Part shown: piece after piece, positions 5,897-16,700 of the stretch | How the letters are laid out: each line of letters starts with the position of its first letter | Numbering within the stretch: the first letter of the stretch is position 1 | Assembly (NCBI GenBank): GCA_900769075.1 | Contig: CAAGFE010000045.1 | Coordinates: 1 to 23,836 of the forward strand | Reading direction: 5' to 3' | DNA from: Clostridia bacterium | GTDB lineage: Bacteria > Bacillota > Clostridia > Christensenellales > Aristaeellaceae | Length of the DNA stretch: 23,836 nt | The notes under the pieces: model-generated | Told to the model about the DNA's origin: nothing | Databases searched by the model: none | The model's input: the letters and a program-made list of their open reading frames with translations, nothing else | Made by a program: the position numbers and the translations under genes

Positions 5897-6742
5897 TTAC
5901 TCGTCGCGCTCCACCTTGGGGCAGGCGAGCACCGCGCTGACCGCGTCGGTGATTTCGTACACCACCATCTCCTCCACCCTGCCCGCGTCGCAGGCAGCAG
6001 CCAGGGCGGGGTTGATGGGCAGCTGGGCCAGCAGGGGCAGGCCATGCTTGGCGGCAACCTCGGCGGTCTTGCCCTCGCCGAAGGGATAGAGCTTCCTGCC
6101 GCAGTCGGGACAGGGCATGTAGGCCATGTTTTCCACAATGCCCAGCACGGGGATGTTCATCATCTTCGCCATGTTGACCGCCTTTTCGACGATCATGCCG
6201 ACCAGCTCCTGGGGGCTGGCCACGATGATGATGCCGTCCACCGGCAGGGACTGGAACACGGTCAGCGGGACATCGCCGGTTCCGGGAGGCATATCCACAT
6301 ACAGGCAGTCCACATCGCCCCAGCAGACGTCGGTCCAGAACTGCTTGACGGTGCCCGCAATCAGCGAGCCGCGCCAGATCACCGGGTCGGTGTTGTTCTC
6401 CAGCAGCAGGTTGATGGACATGATTTCCACGCCGGTTCTGGAGGCGGCGGGCAGCATGCCGTAGTCGTTGCCCAGGATGGGCTCATCCACGCCGAACATC
6501 CGCGGGATGGAGGGGCCGGTGATATCCGCGTCCAGGATGCCGGCCTTCTTGCCCGCGCGGACGGTGGCACAGGCCAGCAGGCCCGTCACCAGGGACTTGC
6601 CCACGCCGCCCTTGCCGCTGACAACACCGATGATTTTCTTCACATCGCTGCCGGCATTGGCGGGCGCCAGCAGGGACGCGGGGGATTGCCCGCTGGAGCA
6701 CTTGCTTGCGCAGTTGGCACAATCGTGATTGCAATCAGCCAT
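5897..6742 (-). CDS. Mrp/ApbC/NBP35-family Fe-S cluster carrier ATPase
   Basis: This 281-residue P-loop ATPase is of the Mrp/ApbC family, which binds and delivers iron-sulfur clusters to target proteins in the cytosol. The N-terminus carries four cysteines, CNHDCANCASKC (residues 4-15), a possible Nbp35-like cluster site. The deviant Walker A motif GKGGVGKS spans 43-50. The family motif DMPPGTGDVPLT is at 150-161, and the CPDC pair (C211, C214) binds the bridging cluster at the dimer interface. Start 6742 has AGAGGTG about 9 nt upstream. No Suf or Isc gene is next to it. The nearby cysK supplies cysteine, the sulfur source of Fe-S assembly, but there is no sign of co-transcription. Confidence 0.92.
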   Translation of the reverse strand: MADCNHDCANCASKCSSGQSPASLLAPANAGSDVKKIIGVVSGKGGVGKSLVTGLLACATVRAGKKAGILDADITGPSIPRMFGVDEPILGNDYGMLPAASRTGVEIMSINLLLENNTDPVIWRGSLIAGTVKQFWTDVCWGDVDCLYVDMPPGTGDVPLTVFQSLPVDGIIIVASPQELVGMIVEKAVNMAKMMNIPVLGIVENMAYMPCPDCGRKLYPFGEGKTAEVAAKHGLPLLAQLPINPALAAACDAGRVEEMVVYEITDAVSAVLACPKVERDE

Positions 6743-6881
6743 GAAAAGTACACCTCTTTCAACAAAGTCCTCTATTTATTCTCCGCGTTTGTTAAAAATC
6801 CTGCTTTTCAGGGGAATTCATGCGGAAGATGGCGGTTTCTTCCCAGGATGGAAAATGCCTGATGCGGCTCCCGCCCTTTTT

Positions 6882-7379
6882 TTATTCCCCCTCGTCCGCC
6901 AATTCAATCATCCGCCTGCGCTCATTCATCCGGTCGTAGAGGATCGTCACCTCATCCCCCACCGCAGGGACGTTTCGCCACAGCATGGGACTGCGCAGGG
7001 TGACTTCCCCCAGGGGCAGCATGCAGCGCACCATAACCCGGTAGGGACTGCGGCCATTCACCCGCACGGTGTGATCCACAAAGACCTCCGTCACCACGCC
7101 GGTCGTCCGGGCGCCGTAGGCCAGCAGCTCCTCCCGCAGGCGCTTCCGCCTTCTGGCGATGAGCAGGATGATCCCTGCCGCCAGCAGGAAAATCCCGCCC
7201 AGGGCAGCAAAAACCGTGCCGAGAATGGCGAAAACCAGTTCCTCCTCCGGCAGGGTGAAGATGCGCGATACGTCCCCTGCCGCGTAGATGGCATAGCCCA
7301 GGAAGCCCGCGCTCAGGACCATATAGATGCCGCCCAGGATGCCGAATACCAGCCGAATCACCCAATTTCCACGCTTCAT
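6882..7379 (-). CDS. Small membrane protein with two helices and a C-terminal soluble beta domain
   Basis: The 165-residue protein begins with two predicted membrane helices (about residues 9-33 and 47-74) joined by a short loop, then a basic stretch ARRRKRLREE. A soluble domain follows with alternating strands (TTGVVTEVFVDHTVRVNG, YRVMVRC, GDEVTILYD). This layout resembles DUF3592-type proteins, in which a membrane anchor precedes an OB-like beta domain. The function is unknown. The start at 7379 is supported by AAAGGA upstream. It is divergent from uvrA, with a clear promoter between them. Confidence 0.75.
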   Translation of the reverse strand: MKRGNWVIRLVFGILGGIYMVLSAGFLGYAIYAAGDVSRIFTLPEEELVFAILGTVFAALGGIFLLAAGIILLIARRRKRLREELLAYGARTTGVVTEVFVDHTVRVNGRSPYRVMVRCMLPLGEVTLRSPMLWRNVPAVGDEVTILYDRMNERRRMIELADEGE

Positions 7380-7436
7380 ATGCCTTTTTCCTTTCTGCCC
7401 GGATGATTTTCTGCCTTCGTGGCATGCTATGCGGGA

Positions 7437-7465
7437 AATATAGCACGTTCCGCAGGATGGGTCAA
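7437..7465 (-). promoter_or_regulatory. Predicted promoter of the small membrane protein (minus strand)
   Basis: On the minus strand, TTGACC (7465-7460) and TATATT (7442-7437) are separated by 17 bp, a strong match. It stands back to back with the uvrA promoter. Confidence 0.7.
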
Positions 7466-7483
7466 GTTTTTGCCTTGTTCGCC

Positions 7484-7512
7484 TTGCGTGACGGGAACAA
7501 ACGTGCTATACT
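7484..7512 (+). promoter_or_regulatory. Predicted promoter of uvrA with overlapping inverted repeat
   Basis: TTGCGT (7484-7489) and TATACT (7507-7512) are 17 bp apart. The arms GGGAACA (7493-7499) and TGTTCCC (7512-7518) form an inverted repeat around the -10. Within it, GAAC-AAAC-GTGC (7495-7506) is one base from the Bacillus-type LexA pattern GAAC-N4-GTTC, so SOS control is possible but weakly supported. Confidence 0.5.
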
Positions 7513-7547
7513 GTTCCCACGCCAACTCCCCCTGTGAGGTAGAAGAT

Positions 7548-10460
<2,913 letters not shown>

Positions 10461-11094
10461 CCATATCCTTTTGAAGGAGATGTCCCCTGACCGGGGTCAC
10501 GCATTCGTTTCCTCTGCCGCCCTCTCCCCAGGGCGGCCTTTTCATCCCCATCCGGCGCAGGATGGGATCCCATCTTCCGCATATACAGCCCTATGCATGC
10601 TGTTTTTGGCGTCCTGGCCCGGGGGATAACCTGTGGACAACGCCGCGCTTTTCCTCCAAAGGACAGCATTCGCGCTTTTTGGGGCATTTTTTCCATCCAC
10701 AGCCATCTTTATCCACATCCTGTGGATTTGTGGATATTCGTTTCTCCCCCTGAGGAGATCCCCCAAAAAAACCTTGTCACGGTCAAAATTTATGCAGGGT
10801 ATGCAAAGCAGGGAGGCAGGAATCCGCCGGGAGAAAAGCGAATATATAGAAAGTGGCCCATCGTTCCACAGGCTTGTGGATGACCCGAGCGATGTTCCAC
10901 AATTTATGCGCAGCCCAAAAGGCAGACAGATCAAGGGGTTGAGGTGCTTTTCCACAGTTTCCACAGACCCTACCCCTACTGCTGAAATATCATATATCTA
11001 CATCTACTTTTCTTGCTTTGGGAAGCGGCTGCATAGCGAACAAAGCTGAAGCCGCAGGAATGTTGCACGCCCAAAGTGGATCGGAGGTACCGAG
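10461..11094. other. Candidate replication origin region (DnaA-box cluster A) upstream of dnaN
   Basis: This 634-bp non-coding gap holds the uvrA terminator, a perfect 14-bp palindrome (GATGGGATCCCATC, 10561-10574) and scattered DnaA boxes. One box is perfect, TTATCCACA at 10709-10717. Single-mismatch boxes lie at 10632-10640, 10729-10737, 10875-10883 and 10948-10956, and weaker ones at 10693, 10721, 10893 and 10957. An AT-rich patch (AAATATCATATATCTACATC) begins at 10985. The place just before dnaN is where many Bacillota have an oriC part, but dnaA is absent here. Confidence 0.55.
10516..10542 (+). terminator. Terminator after uvrA
   Basis: GCCGCCCT (10516-10523) pairs with AGGGCGGC (10530-10537), followed by CTTTTC. 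The stem is strong and the T-run is short. Confidence 0.75.
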
Positions 11095-12210
11095 ATGCTG
11101 TTCACAGTCAACGTACAGGAGCTCCTGGAGGGGCTGAATACCGTCACGCGCGCGCTGGCTGCGCGTCCGCCCAAGCAGATTCTGGAGGGCGTGCTGATCG
11201 ACGCGAGCGAGGAGGGCATCACCCTGACCTGCTCCGACGGCAGCCTGACCATCGAAACCAATCTGTCCGCCGAGGTGCGGGAGGAAGGCCGCGCGGTGCT
11301 GCCCGGCAGGCTGTTCACCGAGCTGTGCCGGAAGCTGCCCGGGGGCGAAGTGACCATCAAGGTGGGCGACAACCATACCGCGTCCATCAAGTGCATGTCC
11401 TTCAAGTCCAATCTGGCGGGCATGAACCCGGTGGAATACCCGGAGATGGCTTCCGTGGATGCCGGTACCACCGTTGCGATCCCCCAGAGGCAGCTGCGGG
11501 AGATGATTTCCCGCGTGGTGTTCGCCATTGCCACGGATGAGAGCCGCCAGATTCTGACCGGCTGTCTGCTGGAGGTCACCGCGGAGCAGGCTTCCATGGT
11601 CGCGCTGGACGGCTTCCGCCTGGCAATTCAGAAGGTCATGAAGCATTTCGAGCTGCCGGAGGGCACCGAGATGCTCAAGGCTGTCATTCCGGGCCGCGTG
11701 CTGAACGAGCTGTCCAAGATCCTGGCCGAGGAGGATGAGGACTGCGTCATGCTCATCGACAAGACCCGGATGCAGGCGACCTTCGGCAACACTCGCCTGT
11801 CCACCGTGCTCCTGGCCGGCGAATACATCGACTACCGCCGCATCCTTCCCCTGTCCTTCAAGACCGTGGTCAAGGCTGACCGGGTTGGCGTGCAGAGCGC
11901 CATCGACCGCGCCTCCCTCATGGCGCGCGAGGGCAAGAACAACCTCATCCGCATGTCCATCAGCGGCGATACCCTGGCGATCACCTCCAATGCCGAGCTG
12001 GGCGACGTGCTGGAGGAACTCAGCGCTACGCTGACGGGCGACCCCATTGAGATTGCCTTCAACGCCAAATACATCACCGATGTGATCCGCAACATCACTG
12101 ACGATGAGCTCTGCATGCACTTCAACTCCAACGTCAGCCCCTGCGTGGTCAGTCCCATGGATGGCGATCAGTACCTGTATCTGATCCTGCCGGTGCGCGT
12201 ATTCAGCTAA
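11095..12210 (+). CDS. dnaN: DNA polymerase III beta subunit (sliding clamp)
   Basis: The 371-residue clamp encircles DNA and tethers the replicative polymerase. Its three repeated domains are recognisable by their order and length: domain 1 begins MLFTVNVQELLEGLNTVTRALAARP, and the C-terminus reads CVVSPMDGDQYLYLILPVRV, matching the conserved clamp ending that forms the peptide-binding pocket. The start at 11095 has CGGAGG 7 nt upstream. It is followed by recF as in many bacteria, but the usual upstream partner dnaA is missing, its place taken by the DnaA-box region and uvrA. No convincing promoter was found in the short leader. Confidence 0.97.
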   Translation: MLFTVNVQELLEGLNTVTRALAARPPKQILEGVLIDASEEGITLTCSDGSLTIETNLSAEVREEGRAVLPGRLFTELCRKLPGGEVTIKVGDNHTASIKCMSFKSNLAGMNPVEYPEMASVDAGTTVAIPQRQLREMISRVVFAIATDESRQILTGCLLEVTAEQASMVALDGFRLAIQKVMKHFELPEGTEMLKAVIPGRVLNELSKILAEEDEDCVMLIDKTRMQATFGNTRLSTVLLAGEYIDYRRILPLSFKTVVKADRVGVQSAIDRASLMAREGKNNLIRMSISGDTLAITSNAELGDVLEELSATLTGDPIEIAFNAKYITDVIRNITDDELCMHFNSNVSPCVVSPMDGDQYLYLILPVRVFS

Positions 12211-12231
12211 ATTGCATATGATTTCATCATG

Positions 12232-12264
12232 GGATACAGGCGTTTTTCTCCTGTATCCTGTTTT
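12232..12264 (+). terminator. Hairpin terminator or attenuator between dnaN and recF
   Basis: GGATACAGG (12232-12240) pairs perfectly with CCTGTATCC (12250-12258) across a 9-nt loop, followed by TGTTTT. It lies 21 bp after the dnaN stop, so recF may be partly or wholly uncoupled from dnaN transcription. Confidence 0.65.
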
Positions 12265-12279
12265 GATAGTATAACAAAT

Positions 12280-13452
12280 ATGATGATCAATTCATTAAAA
12301 TTGCGGAATTTCCGCAACTACCGGGAACTGGAAATTCACCCGCATCCGGGGGTGAACATTTTCTTCGGTCAGAATGGTTCAGGAAAGACAAACCTGCTGG
12401 AAGCCATTCACTATTGCGCGCTGGGACGCTCCCATCGCACTTCTCAGGATAAGGAAGTGGTGTGCAAGGGGGAAGACTTCGGCGCCGTGGGCGTTCAGCT
12501 GACGAAAAAGAACGTCAGGATGGACATTCAGGTCAAATTGACGACCAACGGCGGCAAAAAAAAGACCATTTTTGTGGATCGGAAGCGGGCAAACCGGCTC
12601 AGCGATCTGATGGGGCATGTGCAGTGCGTCATCTTTTCGCCGGAGGATCTGATGCTGGTCAAGGAAGGCCCCGCCATTCGCCGCCGATATCTGGACATGA
12701 TGCTGTCCCAGCTGAGCACGGCATATTTTACCGCGTTGCAGCAGTATCAGAAGGCCCTGGAGCAGCGAAATGCGCTGCTGCGGGAAGCAAAACGGGGAAT
12801 CCGGCCGGATGCGGCGATGATGGACGCCTTCGAGGAGGCCATGGCGGCCCAGTGCGCAGCGGTGATTCCACTGCGCCGGCGGATGGTGGCCCAGACCGCG
12901 AGCATCGCCGGGGAAAAGTATGGCGCGATCAGCGGGCGGAATCAGGAGCTGTTCAGGATGGCATACAAATGCTGCGTGCCCGAGGGCGAGGACGTGGCGG
13001 CGTATGCCGTGAAAATGCTAAAGGCTGCGCGCCAGGAGGATGTGCTGCGGGGCAGCACCGGCTTCGGCATCCACCGGGAGGACATCACGCTGACGCTGAA
13101 GGATCGGGACATGAAGCTGTTCGCATCCCAGGGGCAGATCCGCACGGCGGCGCTGAGCATGAAGCTGGCCCAACTGGAGGTGTTCCGCGGCGAAACGGGC
13201 GAAGCGCCCATTCTCCTCCTGGACGACGTGATGTCCGAGCTGGACATGACCCGGCGCACGCGGCTGCTGGAGGAAATCAGCGGCATGCAGACCTTCATCA
13301 CCTGCACGGATGAATCCGATCTGGAGGGATGCCGGGAACGGCGGAGCTATCAGGTCAGTCTGGATCAGGATGGATTCGGCCTGGTGCAGGAAGCCTCCTC
13401 CGGCAAGGCGGTTTCTTCGGCAGCGATGTTGGAGGAGGACGAGTTTCTCTGA
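12280..13452 (+). CDS. recF: DNA replication and repair protein RecF
   Basis: This SMC-like ATPase of about 390 residues loads RecA at single-strand gaps together with RecO and RecR. It starts MMINSLKLRNFRNYRELE, the typical RecF opening. Walker A is FGQNGSGKTN (residues 29-38). Walker B with D-loop is ILLLDDVMSELD, and the signature region lies near ASQGQIRTAALSMKLAQLE. Two adjacent ATGs (12280, 12283) could start it. Neither has a Shine-Dalgarno sequence, which is odd in this window; a TATAAC at 12270-12275 just upstream suggests a possibly leaderless transcript. It ends one base before parS site 1. gyrB, which often follows recF, is not present. Confidence 0.95.
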   Translation: MMINSLKLRNFRNYRELEIHPHPGVNIFFGQNGSGKTNLLEAIHYCALGRSHRTSQDKEVVCKGEDFGAVGVQLTKKNVRMDIQVKLTTNGGKKKTIFVDRKRANRLSDLMGHVQCVIFSPEDLMLVKEGPAIRRRYLDMMLSQLSTAYFTALQQYQKALEQRNALLREAKRGIRPDAAMMDAFEEAMAAQCAAVIPLRRRMVAQTASIAGEKYGAISGRNQELFRMAYKCCVPEGEDVAAYAVKMLKAARQEDVLRGSTGFGIHREDITLTLKDRDMKLFASQGQIRTAALSMKLAQLEVFRGETGEAPILLLDDVMSELDMTRRTRLLEEISGMQTFITCTDESDLEGCRERRSYQVSLDQDGFGLVQEASSGKAVSSAAMLEEDEFL

Positions 13453-13468
13453 TGTTTCACGTGAAACA
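13453..13468. other. parS site 1 (ParB binding site)
   Basis: TGTTTCACGTGAAACA is a perfect palindromic parS, beginning immediately after the recF stop codon. ParB/Spo0J binds such sites to organise and segregate the origin region and to load SMC. Confidence 0.93.
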
Positions 13469-13472
13469 TGGC

Positions 13473-13512
13473 GGTTCGGCGGCAGTAAGAAAATGTCAGC
13501 CGAACCATTTTA
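13473..13512 (+). terminator. Probable terminator after recF
   Basis: GGTTCGGC (13473-13480) pairs with GCCGAACC (13499-13506) across an 18-nt loop, followed by ATTTTAT. It is moderate because the loop is long and the T-run short. Confidence 0.55.
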
Positions 13513-13684
13513 TATGGCGCGCTGAAAACATGAATCGTCATGCGCAATAAGGAAAATAGTCGCGTTCGGGATCATTCCGTCATGCTCATCGCAGGACAGC
13601 AGAAAAGTACAGTAAAATCAAGGCTTTCAGTGTCATTATGATAATAAAAATATATCTGTTAAACAAATTGGAAAGAAACCAGGA

Positions 13685-13700
13685 TGTTTCACGTGAAACA
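13685..13700. other. parS site 2
   Basis: TGTTTCACGTGAAACA, perfect, lies just upstream of the addA promoter -35 element. ParB bound here could affect addA transcription. Confidence 0.93.
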
Positions 13701-13701
13701 C

Positions 13702-13730
13702 TTCACGAAACGCCTGGTCTGTGATAAAAT
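13702..13730 (+). promoter_or_regulatory. Predicted promoter of addA
   Basis: TTCACG (13702-13707) and TAAAAT (13725-13730) are 17 bp apart. The -35 is two bases from parS site 2. Confidence 0.6.
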
Positions 13731-13754
13731 AGAAAATAGAAGGGAGGGAGCGCC

Positions 13755-16700
13755 ATGCCGGCCTGGACCAGACAGCAGCTGATGGCCATCGATGCCGAGA
13801 ATCCGACCATCCTCGTCAGCGCAGCGGCGGGATCGGGAAAAACAGCGGTGCTGGTGGAACGCATTGTTCAGCTGATTCGCGGCGGGTATCGCCTGGATCG
13901 CATGCTGATTGTCACCTTTACGAAGGCTGCGGCGGCTGAAATGCGCCAACGGCTCAACCGGCGCCTTCTGCGCGAAGCGGCGGCTGATCCGGATATCTTT
14001 GCCCAGGCGCTGGACGCGCTGGAATCCACCGAAATCTCGACCATTCATGCGTTCTGCCAGCGGGTGCTGCGCAACAACTTCCAAGCGGTCGGCATTGACC
14101 CCATGGTTCGGCCCTGTGATGAGCAGATGAAGCGCACGCTGTTCGAGGCGGCATGGCTGGAGGCCTTCAACGGGCTGCTGGAAAGCCAGGATCAGCCGGA
14201 GTTGCTGGAGCTGGCCGATGGATGGACGCAAAGGCAGCTTCAGGATATGACCGCTGAGCTGTATGATTTTCTGATGTCGCTGCCCAATCCCTTCGACTGG
14301 CTGCACAACGCGGTGAATCGGATCAATCAGCCGCCGCTGGGGGAGCATCCCTGGGTGGGGGTGCTGCTGGAGCATGCAAAGCTGGAGCTGCAGGGAATCC
14401 CGGCGATTCTCGAGGCTATGCGGCGCATATTCTCCGACCCCAACGCGGTGGAAGCCCGACGGATGACGTTCCACGAGGACGAGGCGGCCTGCGAACCATT
14501 GTTTCACGTGGAACAATCCAGTCTGGATGAGCTGCTGACCGTGCTGGACGGCTTTTCAATGACGAGAGCGAAGGCAATTCGCAATCTGTCCGAGGAGGAA
14601 AAGGCGTGGAGCGACCGGCTATCCCGCCACCGGAAACGAATCAGCGAAATGGTCAAGGAGATCCGGGCCCAGCTCAGCTTTGACGAAACAAAGGTTGAAA
14701 CCGAGTTTGGGACGATGCAGCGCCATTTGCGCGGTCTGGCAGCGCTGACGGAAGCAACCCACGCTGCATTCCTTGCCAAAAAGGCGGAAAAACACCTGAT
14801 CGACTTTGCTGATATGGAGCAGTTTACCCTCCAGGTGCTGTCCGACCCGATGCTCAAAGCCCAGATGCAGGGGGAGTATGACCATATCTTTGTGGACGAG
14901 TGCCAGGACGTCAGCCAGGTGCAGGATGCCATCATCCAGGCGATTCACAGCGAAAGAAACTGCCTGTTCATGGTCGGCGATGTGAAGCAATCCATCTATC
15001 GCTTCCGCAAAGCCGACCCGACCCTGTTCATGGAGCGCCTGCGGACTTATTCCGACGACCCGGAGGCGAAGTGCAGGAGAATCATCTTGCAGAAGAACTT
15101 CCGCAGCCGCTGGAACGTGCTGGAAGCAACCAATATGGTGTTCCGAAACGCCATGCGCCCCCGAGTAACGGAGCTGACCTACGAGCCGACGGATGAATTG
15201 ATCTGCGGGCGGGATACGGAAAATGACCCGCCGGTGGAGATGCACCTGCTGGACGTGTCGCCCGGAGAGGACGGGGAAACCGTGGAAGCGCTGGAAGCCG
15301 AGGCACAGGTGGTCATCACGCGGATTCAGGCGCTGCTGAATGAACAGTTTGATGACGGAAACGGACTGCGAAACTACACCTATCGGGATATGGTGATTCT
15401 TCTGGCGGCAGCAGCCAACACGGCTCCAAAGCTGGTGGAATTGCTGGGCAGGGCCGGAATCCCGGTGTATTATGACGGTGCGGCGGCCTTCTTCCAGCTG
15501 GCAGAGGTTCAGGCGATGAAATCCCTGCTGTCCATCATCGACAATCCCCTGCAGGATGTTCCGCTGCTGGCGGCGCTGAAGATGCCGCCCTTCTCCCTCT
15601 CGGACAGTGAATTGGGAAGAATCCGATCGGCGAAAACCGGGAAAGCTGTGCCCTTCCATGAAGCATTTGCAGAAATGTGCGCGCAGGAGGGCGATCTGGA
15701 GGAAAAATGCCGCACCATCCGGAATCAGTTGGAATCCTGGCGGTTTGAAGCGGAAACCATGCGATTGTCGGACTTCATCTGGCGGGTGATGCAGAACGGC
15801 GGTTACTATGCGTCGGTGGGAGCACTGCCAAAGGGGGAGCTGCGTCAGGCGAACCTGCGGATGTTCTATCAGCGCGCCCAGGCCTTTGAGCAGGAAGGCG
15901 GGGAAACCCTTTCGGAATTTCTGCGCCTGACGGACGAGCAATCCGCCGCGGAGGACAAGACCACCGCAAAGACGCTGGGGGAAAACGAAAACCTGCTGCG
16001 CATCATGACGATGCACAAGTCGAAGGGTCTGGAGTTCCCGGTGGTCTTTCTGATGCAGATGAGCGGCGCGCTGACCAAGTCCTCCCAGGGGGAACTGAAG
16101 ATGCACACCCGGCTCGGCGTGGCGATGCCCTATGTGAACAGTGAGCTGCGCATCAAGCGAAAGACCCTGGCGGATGAGGCCTTCAGGGTACAGAAGGAGC
16201 TGGATGAAAAGGCGGAACGCGCGCGGCTGCTCTACGTGGCCATGACCCGGGCCCGGGAGCGACTGATCATGGTCGGATGCTGCAAGGAAAACCAGCGCGA
16301 CCTGTGGGCTCTGCCGCCCGGTGACTATGGCGTGAGCCAGGCCCGGTCGATGACCGATTGGGTGATGCAGGGAATATCCACAGATATCAACAATTTATCC
16401 ACAACTTGCCCACAGGATGAAAACCCATGGAATATCCGGGTTTGGAGCAACCTGGAAGGGGTCAGGGCGGAGCAGGCTGTGGATAAAGCGGGGATCACCG
16501 GCTACCTCCGCCAGGTGCTGGCGGATCCGCCGGAGGAGGTTTTCAACGAATGGGAGAAGCCCCGGGAGTCGGTCTATGCGCCGGTCAAAACCTCTGTCAG
16601 TGCGATTGCGAAAAAGTCTGCAACCCGGGATCCGCTGCCCCTCACGGACGCGGAGGAAAACGAGGAAACCAAGCGCCTGGCGGAGGAGATCACTTCACCC

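Larger units (their letters stand above)
13469..13754. other. Gap between recF and addA
   Basis: There is no gene here. It holds the recF terminator, an AT-rich island (13631-13670, only 7 of 40 bases G or C) containing ATGATAATAAAAATATATC, parS site 2 and the addA promoter. The AT-rich island stands out in GC-rich surroundings but carries no DnaA box. An ACCAGG/CCTGGT pair flanks parS site 2. Confidence 0.6.

Noticed and set aside
10542..11049. Open frames on both strands in the gap before dnaN
   Set aside because: They have no ribosome sites or recognisable domains, and they run across DnaA boxes and the AT-rich patch; better explained as non-coding origin-like DNA.
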